64,000 nucleotides of DNA from Caryophanales bacterium UBA1188 (GTDB taxonomy: Bacteria > Bacillota_I > Bacilli_A > Izemoplasmatales > UBA1188). The stretch spans positions 294,282-358,281 of the forward strand of contig DBYK01000003.1 of the NCBI GenBank assembly GCA_002310135.1, in the 5' to 3' direction. Below, one piece after another: positions 25,099 to 34,900 of this stretch. The stretch's first letter is position 1. The number at the start of each line of letters is the position of its first letter. The notes below the pieces were generated by a model, which did no database searches, had not been told where the DNA came from, and saw only the letters and a list, made by a program, of their open reading frames with translations. A program made the position numbers and the translations under genes.

Positions 25099-26586
25099 CT
25101 ACTTTATATACTTCTTAAAAATATCGTCGAGCATACTTATACATTGATTCAAATTTGTAGATTTTTTTATTTGATTGTACAAATAATTAATGTTCTCTAT
25201 ATCTTCGCTTGAAATAACAGTTACATCAATTATTTGAGCTTTATTCAAATCGTTAGGTTCGAATTTCTCTAGTCCATCTCCGTATTCTCTTTTATTTTTA
25301 TGCAATATTTCTTGAGCTATAGGAGTAAGCAAATAGCAAAAAATAATGTTTATAAAGGGTAAATAATTTTCATTAATGTAAACGCCGTGGAAAGTGGTTA
25401 AATTTCGGCAGCTTGTTTCGTTTCTAATAAACTTTATACTATTTCTATTGAAAACAGATACCCAAATTGGTGCTATCTCTTTCTTTTCGATTGAAAACCA
25501 TGGTTTTCGATGGGCATTTAAATAGCCTTCATTAACTTTGTGCTGCTCTCCATAAGAAATATATCTTTTATCCGACTCTGTAATCGCTCTTTCACCGTCA
25601 AATATATAGACCTTTTTATCAAGCAGTACTAGATTATTATATTCTTTATCAGTGAACACTATCGTGTTTATGTCGGGACTTTTACATACACACTTCACAC
25701 ACGTTTCTTTGCTTATTTTTAAGTCATTAATCTGACTTTTTGATAAAGCAAAGAAAGAATTGTTTCCAGTTGCAATGCCTCTTTTTACTTTAGCAACACT
25801 ACTTAAAGAAACTAGATTGCGATAATATTCATCTTTATTATTGTTAAAATATTCATTCCATTTCACGTTTGGATTTAATTCATCGAAATTGTATTCTTTA
25901 TAATAACTATATTTTTTGTCTTTAATTTCGTTAATTGATTTTATGCCAATAAAGTTTACGTGTTCATGCTTTTTGGAATCAAATAACAAAATGCACGATG
26001 TTGTTAAAGCATCATCAAAAAGGCTGATATTATTATCAAACCTATATATTTCTTTAAGCCGTTTATCATTTAAGATATATTGTTTAATACTATTCCCGTA
26101 TCCGGTATTTAGAAATTCATAAGGAATTATATATACACACTTCCCGAAACTGGACATTTCATTAATGCTTTTAATTAAAAAATAAACGTAAAGATTTGAA
26201 TATCCACTTATTTGAATTCCATACCTTTCTTGAAAAATTGAAATGTAGTTCTTTCTATTTGGTATTTCTTGAAATTTATTATATGGCGGATTACAAATGA
26301 TTGCATCAAACGGTTCTTTAGTGTTAGAAAGGAGGTAATCTTCGTTGTTCAATTTAAGATTTAAATCTAATTTCGAACACAAATCAATCATTGTATCGTC
26401 GATATCAAATGCAGTATATGATAAAGAACCTTTTTTGTTTTTTTCGCAAGACTTTAAAAAAACTCCTTCACCAACAGCAGGATCAAGAACGCTTTTGGTG
26501 TTTTTATCAATTACTAAACTCGACATAAAATCAGCGATAATATCGCTTGTAAAAAACTGTCCTAATTCTTTCTTTTTTTCTTTCAT
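25099..26586 (-). CDS. Type II DNA adenine-N6 methyltransferase (Eco57I/TaqI-like)
   Basis: 495 aa. N6-adenine MTase domain with SAM-binding motif I (SVLDPAVGEGVFLKSC) near residue 35 and catalytic motif IV AIICNPPYNKF (NPPY) around residue 100. The rest should hold the target-recognition region, as in TaqI- and Eco57I-type enzymes. It protects host DNA from the nuclease encoded immediately upstream. The nuclease's TGA overlaps this ATG (ATGA), so both are made from one coupled transcript, nuclease first. The N-terminal motifs, length and partner agree with M.AccI-like enzymes. The exact site is not readable from sequence. Confidence 0.85.
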   Translation of the reverse strand: MKEKKKELGQFFTSDIIADFMSSLVIDKNTKSVLDPAVGEGVFLKSCEKNKKGSLSYTAFDIDDTMIDLCSKLDLNLKLNNEDYLLSNTKEPFDAIICNPPYNKFQEIPNRKNYISIFQERYGIQISGYSNLYVYFLIKSINEMSSFGKCVYIIPYEFLNTGYGNSIKQYILNDKRLKEIYRFDNNISLFDDALTTSCILLFDSKKHEHVNFIGIKSINEIKDKKYSYYKEYNFDELNPNVKWNEYFNNNKDEYYRNLVSLSSVAKVKRGIATGNNSFFALSKSQINDLKISKETCVKCVCKSPDINTIVFTDKEYNNLVLLDKKVYIFDGERAITESDKRYISYGEQHKVNEGYLNAHRKPWFSIEKKEIAPIWVSVFNRNSIKFIRNETSCRNLTTFHGVYINENYLPFINIIFCYLLTPIAQEILHKNKREYGDGLEKFEPNDLNKAQIIDVTVISSEDIENINYLYNQIKKSTNLNQCISMLDDIFKKYIK

Positions 26587-27668
26587 AATTTAAAACCAAA
26601 CAACCTTTCGAATTCGTCTTTATTTAATGTTGAAACGCTATCTTCAAATTTAACAAAGTACAACAAGCGACCTCTACCAAGTTCTTTCATTTCACTAAAA
26701 TGTTTTGGCAAATCAACTTTTTCCAATATATTTGCTTCTCTATTAGCGTGAATTTTTATTGTTGTTTTGTTTTGATTTTTAACGTCCTCTTCTACAAAAT
26801 ATTCTACATCCTCCAAGTCAGGATTACTAATTAATTCTAAAATTCTTTTAAAAGATACTCCATATGCTTTATCGAAAAATACTTGAACATAATAATGTGG
26901 AACATCATATTTTTTAACCCAATTATATACTACTTTAATGTCCTCGACTTTTGGTGTTATGCTTAGGAATGTTCTTTTAGAAATATCGGATATATTATTT
27001 TTTAAATCCTTAAGCAGAGAAGATAGTTCTAATAATCTCTCACTTGTTCTCCAACTCTTACACCTGAAACTAATGACATGAAGGTTTTCCTCGTGCATCA
27101 TTTGAACTATTTTAAATAATTCTGGATCTTTGTGACGTAACAAATCTCCATATTCATTTAATATTTTATTTTTAATAGCAATCGATGATACAATCAAATC
27201 ATTTTGCCTTTCGTTCATATAACTTTCATATTTATTAATCAAAAACGCACTTGACCTTACCTCGATTCCACATTTTGCTTTAGGAACAAGTTCGTCCAGA
27301 ATAGTTCTATCGAATTTGCTTATATTATATTCATCAAACGGATAATCTTTTCTATCAAAAATAAGAATATCAGGTCTTTTTCCAATATCATCTAACTCAT
27401 TTTGATATTCTTCGTAAAACTCTTTAAAATTGTCCTCTCCCGCTATAATGTCGTCATCCCTACCATATTTGACCGCAACATATTTTTCGGAGTTGTTATT
27501 AATGCCTTTTAACAATGTTTTTTCAGCCCAATCTCCTTGTTCTTTGTTTGTTAAAAATTCAGAAGAGACTTGTGTTGGCGCAGTGCCTCTAATTCTTTCA
27601 ACGGAAAAATCAACTAATTGTGTGTTTATATATGGTAATATTTTATTAATTTCATCAATATATTTCAT
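26583..27668 (-). CDS. Type II restriction endonuclease, AccI-like
   Basis: 361 aa, preceded by AAAGGAG. The sequence resembles the RE_AccI family in length and character. It has an N-terminal SSEFLTNKEQGDWAEK segment, then KRPDILIFDRKD and GIEVRSSAFLINK. The Asp of PDILIF and the Glu and Arg of GIEVRSS fit a PD-(D/E)xK-like active site, although the middle spacing is long. AccI-type enzymes cut GTMKAC; applying that specificity here is an extrapolation. It is paired by an ATGA overlap with the adenine methylase. Together they form an apparently intact restriction-modification system. Confidence 0.65.
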   Translation of the reverse strand: MKYIDEINKILPYINTQLVDFSVERIRGTAPTQVSSEFLTNKEQGDWAEKTLLKGINNNSEKYVAVKYGRDDDIIAGEDNFKEFYEEYQNELDDIGKRPDILIFDRKDYPFDEYNISKFDRTILDELVPKAKCGIEVRSSAFLINKYESYMNERQNDLIVSSIAIKNKILNEYGDLLRHKDPELFKIVQMMHEENLHVISFRCKSWRTSERLLELSSLLKDLKNNISDISKRTFLSITPKVEDIKVVYNWVKKYDVPHYYVQVFFDKAYGVSFKRILELISNPDLEDVEYFVEEDVKNQNKTTIKIHANREANILEKVDLPKHFSEMKELGRGRLLYFVKFEDSVSTLNKDEFERLFGFKL

Positions 27669-28151
27669 GTTTTCTCCTTTTTTATAAAAATGAGAGGAAA
27701 AACGCCTATAAGAAATAGATGTTCTTGTTTTTTTCTCAAATCAATTATAACATTTAATACTTCTAAATAAAAGAAACTATTACATCATTGTTTCATAATA
27801 AAAGGCACTAATATAAAGGTATATGAACAACACATTCTTCATATTAATCAATAAAAAAGAATAAATAGTCTTTTATTTGAACACATTTTACTGTTAGTTA
27901 GCGCATGAACGGATTCGAACTATTGTAATATTTTACTAATAAATATTTTTGATGGCTAAATCTGGGGATAATTTTGGTTCGAATCCCCGCAGGAGCGGTT
28001 TTGCAAAAGCTTGGTGTTCGAACACTTTTATACTTATTTTTGTTCTAAAATAGAAAAAATCACCAGCATTTCTACTAGTGATAATTATCAAGTTGGCCAG
28101 ATTTGGCCATATTTTCATATAAGCCATAAAAGACTTATAGACTTAGTGATC
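27669..28151. other. Gene-free junction between the island and ssrA with tmRNA-like T-arm copies
   Basis: No convincing gene; a 63-codon frame at 27936-28127 is probably spurious. On the plus strand, 27977-27993 (GTTCGAATCCCCGCAGG) is an inverted copy, 16 of 17 bases, of the T-arm/acceptor end of the tmRNA at 28159-28175. GATTCGAACT at 27912-27921 is a direct 10-base copy of the same T-loop (28167-28176). T-loops of tRNA and tmRNA genes are common integrase targets, so these may be worn attachment-site remnants. No integrase gene is present in the window. Confidence 0.4.
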
Positions 28152-28489
28152 TGGTGGACCTGCGGAGATTCGAACTCCGGTCTTGAATAACATCCTATCC
28201 AATTTCTACATGCTTATTCATTTTAAATAAAATAATAAATGAAATGAAACATTTATTAAGTTTTCCTTTATTATCTTAATAATTATCCTAAAGGTAAGAT
28301 TAATTATGCAATCTATTTTTCTAAACCAGATATAGCATCAATAGATAAATACTATATGGGTGCTCGCTCTTCTTAGCAAGCGTATGCAAAATTATTATTG
28401 TTTGCGTTTAAATTTAATTTTGGATATTTTAGTCTCCCGACTGCATGCTTATGAATCCCCCGTTACCCAATCGATTCCATAACAAGCCC
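28152..28489 (-). ncRNA. ssrA: Transfer-messenger RNA (tmRNA)
   Basis: Rescues stalled ribosomes with SmpB. The 3' end has a T-arm (CGGAG-TTCGAAT-CTCCG), acceptor strand CAGGTCC and an encoded ACCA. The 5' end GGGCTTG pairs with that acceptor strand using two G-U wobbles. The 5' region has the tmRNA-typical GGGGGATTCATAAGCATGCAG and AGTCGGGAGACT. The tag reading frame begins GCA AAC and reads ANNNNFAYAC then TAA, with the -Cys end differing from the usual -LAA or -AA. The length of about 338 nt is normal. It begins 5 bases after the smpB stop codon, so both are probably processed from one transcript. Confidence 0.93.
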
Positions 28490-28494
28490 ATTTA

Positions 28495-28947
28495 TTATTT
28501 AATTATGGTATTTTTAATGGTTTTTCTTTCTATATCTTTTTGTTTTAAAGATTCTCTTTTATCATATAGCTTTTTACCTTTACATAAAGCTACTTCTACT
28601 TTACATAAACCATTATTTAAATAAAGCTTAAGAGGTATTAAAGTTAAAGATGATTCTAACTTTAATTTATTATACCATTTTCTGATTTCAATTTTGTGAA
28701 GTAAGAGTTTTCTATCTCTTAATTCATCATGATTGTTTAAGTTCCCTTCTTTATATTTAGATATATGGGCATTAATTAAAAAGCATTCCCCTCTTCTTAT
28801 GTGACAATAGCTATCATTGATATTCACTTTTTGAGCTCTAATAGACTTTATCTCAGTTCCGGTTAATTCTATTCCGGCTTCTAGAGTTTCAAGTATGAAA
28901 TATTCGTGATGAGCTTTTCTGTTTGTCGCAATTATCTTAATTCCCAT
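28495..28947 (-). CDS. smpB: SsrA-binding protein SmpB
   Basis: Binds tmRNA and delivers it to stalled ribosomes. The start is taken at ATG 28945-28947 (MGIKIIATNRKAHHEYFI), preceded by AGAGG. A longer frame to 28974 would begin inside the terminator of secG. This gives 150 aa, the family norm. Family features: ETLEAGIELTGTEIKSIRA, then SYCHIRRGE, ALCKGKKLYDKRESLKQKD (the KGKK.YDKR motif) and a basic C-terminal tail that folds on tmRNA-bound ribosomes. It lies directly upstream of ssrA. Confidence 0.97.
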   Translation of the reverse strand: MGIKIIATNRKAHHEYFILETLEAGIELTGTEIKSIRAQKVNINDSYCHIRRGECFLINAHISKYKEGNLNNHDELRDRKLLLHKIEIRKWYNKLKLESSLTLIPLKLYLNNGLCKVEVALCKGKKLYDKRESLKQKDIERKTIKNTIIK

Positions 28948-28968
28948 AAAACCTCTAATAAATAAAAA

Positions 28969-28988
28969 AGACACTAATCATAGTGTCT
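28969..28988 (-). terminator. Terminator of secG
   Basis: 8-bp stem AGACACTA/TAGTGTCT with a 4-base loop, then TTTTTTATTT on the minus strand. It separates secG from smpB and supports the shorter smpB start. Confidence 0.8.
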
Positions 28989-28992
28989 ATTA

Positions 28993-29220
28993 TTATAATG
29001 CTACAGCTAATATTGCAAATGTCACAAATAGAATAGCGATTGAAAGAGTTATATAAGTCATCACAACCTCAAAGCCTCTTGCTTTTTGGTTTGCGAATAA
29101 TCCACTCTTTTCACCAGTTAATGCTGTGTGTGCATCTTGCTTAGAATCTTGCAATAATACAATAACTATTAATAATAATGATGCTATGAATAAAATTATT
29201 TCTTTCCACGTAAACGCCAT
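28993..29220 (-). CDS. secG: Preprotein translocase subunit SecG
   Basis: 75 aa, two membrane segments (about 8-24 and 50-72) separated by a loop with QDSKQDAHTALTGEKSGLF, the conserved SecG loop that precedes the second helix. It is a non-essential partner of SecYE in the export channel. The length is typical. It is monocistronic with its own terminator, upstream of smpB-ssrA, a gene order common in Firmicutes. Confidence 0.92.
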   Translation of the reverse strand: MAFTWKEIILFIASLLLIVIVLLQDSKQDAHTALTGEKSGLFANQKARGFEVVMTYITLSIAILFVTFAILAVAL

Positions 29221-29319
29221 ATTATTAAATCTCCTTTGGCCTTAAACATTATATACTAACTTATGATAATCTTCAAGTATTTTTTTATATGTGCTAATTA
29301 ATATATAAATAATATTTAT

Positions 29320-29796
29320 TTATTCTCTTCTTGTAATTCTATAAGAATAATAAGCTCCTGCGACCATTATTAATATATCAATTATTTTGCTTAAAATTAT
29401 AATAATTGATGTAAATATTCCATCAATTGAGAAATCAAGACTAAAGATCAGTAAAAAACTATTTATAAGCATTATAGGTGCAGTACTTAAGATAGCCATT
29501 ATATCATATCCTTCAAGCAGTAACATCACAAAGAATACTGTATAATCTTTGATTATATACATAAGGCATGTATATATCACAACCATTATAGAGACAAAAT
29601 TATTTCTCATATTTATGCCTCTTAAAATCTGTCTTGATAGAAACATCGATAATAAGAAAAACAAAACAATAGAGATGAAATCTACCCCTATAAATGTTCC
29701 CACAAAATATGAAATTGCGCCTAAAATAATTGCGCCAGATAGATATAAAATTAAACCAATAAATATTACATATAAATAATCTTTAGTTTTCTTCAT
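29320..29796 (-). CDS. Polytopic membrane protein of unknown function, 158 aa
   Basis: Five or so hydrophobic segments (for example VIFIGLILYLSGAIILGAIS, IVLFFLLSMFLS, IMAILSTAPIMLINSFLLIF, IIIILSKIIDILIMVAGAYY), a basic C terminus (RITRRE), and short loops. No catalytic or binding motif is recognisable. It is divergent from the amylase-family gene, so the two may share the 67-base intergenic region for promoters. No function can be offered. Confidence 0.65.
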   Translation of the reverse strand: MKKTKDYLYVIFIGLILYLSGAIILGAISYFVGTFIGVDFISIVLFFLLSMFLSRQILRGINMRNNFVSIMVVIYTCLMYIIKDYTVFFVMLLLEGYDIMAILSTAPIMLINSFLLIFSLDFSIDGIFTSIIIILSKIIDILIMVAGAYYSYRITRRE

Positions 29797-29878
29797 AATA
29801 TAATGATATACTTAAAATTGTGATTATTCAAGTTTTATGATATCATAAACTTGTTGTGAAGAAATGAAGGATAAAAAT

Positions 29879-31930
29879 ATGAAATCAAAACTTTCAAAAC
29901 TCAGTAAAACCTTAAAAAACTTAAAACATAATAGTATCAATTATGCTATACCTGATTTATGGTTTATTGAAGATTTAAATATTAAACATACTAAACTTAA
30001 AAATCATGAAATTCTAGTTAATCCTTATGATTATTACATATCTTTAATCGATAATTATATACTACCTAATAAAAAAGATGATATAGATTATTCAAAATCT
30101 ATATCACTAGCGTATAAAGAAAGATGCGATAATGGAGAATGGATTAAAAAATCTATTATCTATTCTTCACACGTTAGAACTAGCGCAAGCTATGATAATG
30201 ATAGAAGTATGTCGCTAGATATATCTAATTTAGATGATTTATGTGAGACTGGTTCTTTCGTAAAGATGTTATCACTTCTTCCTCTTCTTAAAAAGCTTGG
30301 AGTAAATGCTCTATATTTACTTCCAATCTCAATGTATTCAAAGATTAATAAAAAAGGTGAACTAGGTTCCCCTTATAGTGTTTCTTCTTTCACAAAACTA
30401 GACCCATCACTAAAAGATTCACTTACTAAAAAAAGAATGACTGTAGATGAAGAATTTATGGCGTTTATTGAAGCGTGCCATATAATGGGAATAAGAGTCT
30501 TAATAGATATCATCCCAAGAACTAATTCTATTGGTAGTGAATTAATATTAAGTCATCCTGAATGGTTCTATTGGATTAAAACTAAAAATAAAGATAAATA
30601 TAGACCTCCTAAAATAGAAAAGTTAGGTGAATTATCTTACCCAACTTTAGAAAACATGAAAATAGTTTATGAAACTAAAGAAGTAATAGATTTCATAAAA
30701 CTATTTGAAATGAATCCTAAAGAAAAAGATGAAGAATTATGGAAGACTATAAGCGGAAACACTATAGATGAAAAAATAGAAGATATAAATAAGAAATTTG
30801 GATTATCAGTTGCCCCAGCTTTTAGTGATTGTATAAATGATCCACAAGACCCTTGGAGTGATGTCACATTCTTTAGATTATATTTAGATGATCCAAAAGA
30901 AACTAGAAGTTTCTTAAAGATTAAACACAATCCATATATCTTATTTGATTCAATCAAAACAAATATCTATAGTGGCGATGTTAAAAACCAAGAACTCTGG
31001 GATTTATTATCATCTATAATCCCATATTACCAAAAGAGATTTGGCATAGATGGGGCAAGAATAGATATGGGCCATGCCCTACCTAAAGAATTATTAAAAG
31101 ATATAATCACTAAGGCAAGAAAAATAGATAAATCATTCACATTTATCGCAGAAGAGATGAACATGGGAAACGATAAAGATGTGAAGAAAGCTATGTATAA
31201 CGCTATGATAGGAAATGGATTCTATACTCTTCCAAGAATTAAAGAAGGTGAATTTAAAAGATTCATTCTAAATTCAAATAGCGTAGCCCTTCCTCTTCTT
31301 TCCTGTCTTGAAACACATGATACAAGAAGAGTAGCGTTTAGAGAAGGTGGAGAAAAATTATCATTATTCTTAACTATCCTTAGTTACTTTATCCCTAATA
31401 CTATTCCATTTATTAATAGTGGACAAGAAATATACGAAAAAGAACCAATGAATTTAGGAGTGGACGCAAATTTATCTGATCTTGAAGCACTACCTAAAGA
31501 TGATATTTTTTATCATAAATTAGCTTTATTCGATAAATACCAATTCCACTATGATAATCCTAAATCTCATGAAATAATAGATCACTTAAAAGATCCACTT
31601 AAAGTGAGAGAAAAATGGTTAAATATCATCACTGATCCTAAATCTTATTTAAGACTTAGGTTTGAAGATGAAAAAGATAATTTAGTAGGTATCTCATATC
31701 TAAATCCTAAAAAGAATAGAGCTTTATTAATAATCGCAAATGGAGATTATAATAATAAAATCAAAACTAAAATTCTCTTAGGAGAACTAAGAGAAAAAAT
31801 CAATAATTATAATAATATTGGAAATATTAGATATGCAACATATGAACTTCCAAGAATACATTATGATTTTAAAGATTCAAATATGATACTAGAATTAAAA
31901 CCATTAGAAGTTAAAATAATAGAAATATAA
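29879..31930 (+). CDS. Alpha-amylase family (GH13) glycosidase or glucanotransferase
   Basis: About 683 aa with no signal peptide, so intracellular. The GH13 barrel shows region I-like ALYLLPIS and VLIDIIPRTNS, region II GIDGARIDMGHA (catalytic Asp, about residue 392), region III FIAEEMNMG (catalytic Glu, about 424) and region IV CLETHDTRR (about 477, with the transition-state His-Asp). The C-terminal part is a beta domain. The ATG at 29879 is favoured over the ATG at 29864, because AAGGAT lies 7 bases upstream. It is a lone plus-strand gene among leftward operons, but probably works with the glycogen enzymes further right, for example in alpha-glucan degradation. Substrate is not deducible. 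Confidence 0.8.
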   Translation: MKSKLSKLSKTLKNLKHNSINYAIPDLWFIEDLNIKHTKLKNHEILVNPYDYYISLIDNYILPNKKDDIDYSKSISLAYKERCDNGEWIKKSIIYSSHVRTSASYDNDRSMSLDISNLDDLCETGSFVKMLSLLPLLKKLGVNALYLLPISMYSKINKKGELGSPYSVSSFTKLDPSLKDSLTKKRMTVDEEFMAFIEACHIMGIRVLIDIIPRTNSIGSELILSHPEWFYWIKTKNKDKYRPPKIEKLGELSYPTLENMKIVYETKEVIDFIKLFEMNPKEKDEELWKTISGNTIDEKIEDINKKFGLSVAPAFSDCINDPQDPWSDVTFFRLYLDDPKETRSFLKIKHNPYILFDSIKTNIYSGDVKNQELWDLLSSIIPYYQKRFGIDGARIDMGHALPKELLKDIITKARKIDKSFTFIAEEMNMGNDKDVKKAMYNAMIGNGFYTLPRIKEGEFKRFILNSNSVALPLLSCLETHDTRRVAFREGGEKLSLFLTILSYFIPNTIPFINSGQEIYEKEPMNLGVDANLSDLEALPKDDIFYHKLALFDKYQFHYDNPKSHEIIDHLKDPLKVREKWLNIITDPKSYLRLRFEDEKDNLVGISYLNPKKNRALLIIANGDYNNKIKTKILLGELREKINNYNNIGNIRYATYELPRIHYDFKDSNMILELKPLEVKIIEI

Positions 31931-31951
31931 GACTCAATTGAGTCTTATATT
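31924..31951. terminator. Bidirectional terminator between convergent genes
   Basis: Perfect 28-base palindrome centred on GACTCAATTGAGTC, with T-rich sequence on both exits. It overlaps the stop codon of the amylase-family gene and follows the 1893-aa gene on the opposite strand. Confidence 0.85.
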
Positions 31952-31953
31952 TT

Positions 31954-34900
31954 TTATTGTGCACTTCCATAAGATGGAATAACATATGAAGATACTTTTT
32001 TGAAATATTCAAATTCACCATTCATTAATATTTCATCAGTCATATTATTATTGGTATAGATTATCTTATATGCATATGGATAATCATTAAATAAATTATC
32101 ATCATCATCGACTAAATAAACCGTGATTTTTAAACTCGAGGAAGTTTTGTTGACTATATTTATAATATATAATCCTTCATAATCCCCATTAATAGGTAGG
32201 TTATCTCTACTAAATGATGTGGTGATACTGATGTTGCTTCCAGCATCATCATTAGGTAGTGTTATTTGAAACTGCATAAGAGAATATTGAGTATCTTCAT
32301 AAGGATCTCTAAAATCTACTCTAAATGTGTCAGTAATTTCATTGCCTTCATTACTAATTAGAGTTTCAACTTTACTTCCACCTCTTGAACCTATATCTAG
32401 ATAGAATAAATATGCACCTGTCATACCTTGAGTTGAACCAAGGGCATATTCTCCCTTATTACAAGGTATTTCGAAATAATATACTGCATCTTCTATTAGG
32501 GTTGGATACATTATCCAATCTGTATTAAAGATAGGATTAGAGTTATAAGTTTCATCTAAAGTGAGAACTCCTGAATAAGTTCCATCAGCGTTTGAATAAG
32601 TTCCATCACTATATTTATAAATATAGTTTGATAGAACTGTAGGATTTATTGGTTCATAGATTAAAGATATTTCTTTAATATCTGTAATCTTTTGGTTTTG
32701 GTCTCTATAAATATGATTTAGCGAGAAGAATGAATTGTTTCCTGGAAAATATGTTCCTGCGAAGAATGTGATATACCCTTTATCTTGAACTCTAAAATCT
32801 ATACAATCTTCTGGGAGTTCATAGTTATAATATGTTGAACCAAGTATCACTACTTTTTCTGCGGTAACTAAATTATTAATATTTATTGAGCTATTCATGA
32901 AGTGTAGTCCATATAAATTTGTCCCACTTGATGTCATCATCTCAGATAATTTTTGTCTAGATAATTTCAACTCACTATTATCCCCATATCTTTCAAGCCC
33001 AAGGTCAGCTACACTCATATATCTTGAAACTAAACTTGAATTATAATTATTGATATTTGCTTCATTATAGGCATCCATAATTCTAACTAGTCCATTAGAA
33101 TTCTTTGTGACAGTTAAAACTTGAAGTTTTGAGTCATCATAAGTAGATTGATTTAGAGCTGTGCTTATATCTGACATAGAGTACCTCGATACTCTTATAT
33201 CTGATTTATATCTAGTTGTATCATATGCACCACTAATTAGGTAACCTGTATTAGAACTATCTACTTCATAATCATCTGTATATGAATATAAGTCATCTTC
33301 ACTTGTTGATTTTAGTGATAGTGGGATAAATGTAGGATGTCCTGATTTAACGTTATATTCTACTAGCTTTTCTTCTACTTGAAGTAGGGTATCAGTTAAT
33401 AAAATATCATTATCTTTATTAATAAATGTGAGTGAAGTTGTAGTATCTTTGTAACTAAATGAATAATTAATTGGACTTAGTTCATTTAAATCTATAACTA
33501 CATTCTCATTTAATAAATCCATATTAATATATTGATTTACATCAACTAAGTTTAAAGATATATATGGAGTAATAGAATTAATAGTTCTATTAATAGTTGA
33601 TGTATATGAAATACTACTATAATTAATTATAGGATTAATATCACCGAATGTGAGTTGAGTACCAGTACTTCTCGTTATTGTGAAATTATTATTCCTATAC
33701 CTTATATAATAACTACTCCAACCACTAGAAAAATATAATCTTCTATTACTATAATTAAAGTTTGTACTATTAGTTGTAGAAAGATTAATAGATGAAGTGT
33801 TTGCGTATATATAATAAGTCGTGCCATTAATTCCAGTTGAAATAACTCCACTAGGATTAGATGTATTCGAAAAATTATATAATGTTGCTTCATTTATGTC
33901 TGTACCTCGAGTAACCCCAGTTGTACCATTTGTATTCATATAATTAGTATCTGATGATACTCTAAAATAAATAGTATTAGAATTAACCATCCAACTGCCA
34001 TTATTGTAAAGAAGATAATAATCAGTTGAGGATGTTTTATATGATAAATAATTATTTATTCCATAACTCCAAGTTCCACTTGGAATTGTGGAAGATAGAG
34101 TTACTAAAGCATTTAGGGATGCTTCTGTGCTTAAATATAATCTCTCTTTATTTATAATAGTGTACAATTTAGAATTGTTATTATATCTAAAGATTTCACC
34201 TTGAGTAGATGAAGAAATTAAATTATTTGATGAATCTACATTTAAGTTATGCCCTCTTTCATCACTAATTCTATAATATGTGACATTCTTATTATATGAA
34301 GCCCATCCATCATTATAAAATACTTCATATGTATCACCATTATATGAATATGTAAGAGTGTTTGAACTATAATTAAAGATAGTTTCTCTATTTTCACTTA
34401 ATTCTAAATATTCATCTTTACCATTTAAATAATATTTGATACCTGAAATAACTGTGAATATATAATCATCTTCTATGTAAAATGGAGTTGAATTGGCTTC
34501 ATTTTGATTAATAATTTCTAAATTATTATTCACACTCAAATAATTATTTGATGTATAGAATATATATTCATTTAAATTTTTTAGTACTACAAAATTTAAT
34601 CCATTTGAATAAAGATAATAATATTCACCATTATATACATAATAAAATCTATTACCATTATAGAACCATACAGTATTATCGGAATTAGTGCTTAATATTC
34701 CATCTCTATTTAGATAATAAGTATTAGATCCTATTTTAAGACTTACTATTCCATTTGTCCCATTAAAGATAAACATTGATGCATCATTAATAGTATTTTT
34801 AAGTGTTAGTCTATTATTATCTATACCTAAATAATTAATAGAATCACTTATTAAATATTTATCTATTAATTCTTCTACCATCCACCTATTTAAAGAGTAC

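Noticed and set aside
27900..28000. Possible tRNA gene
   Set aside because: GTTCGAATC loops are present but no matching T-stem, acceptor stem or D-arm could be assembled on either strand.
27936..28127. 63-codon frame beside ssrA
   Set aside because: It overlaps the T-arm-like copies, has no ribosome site and no motif; likely chance.
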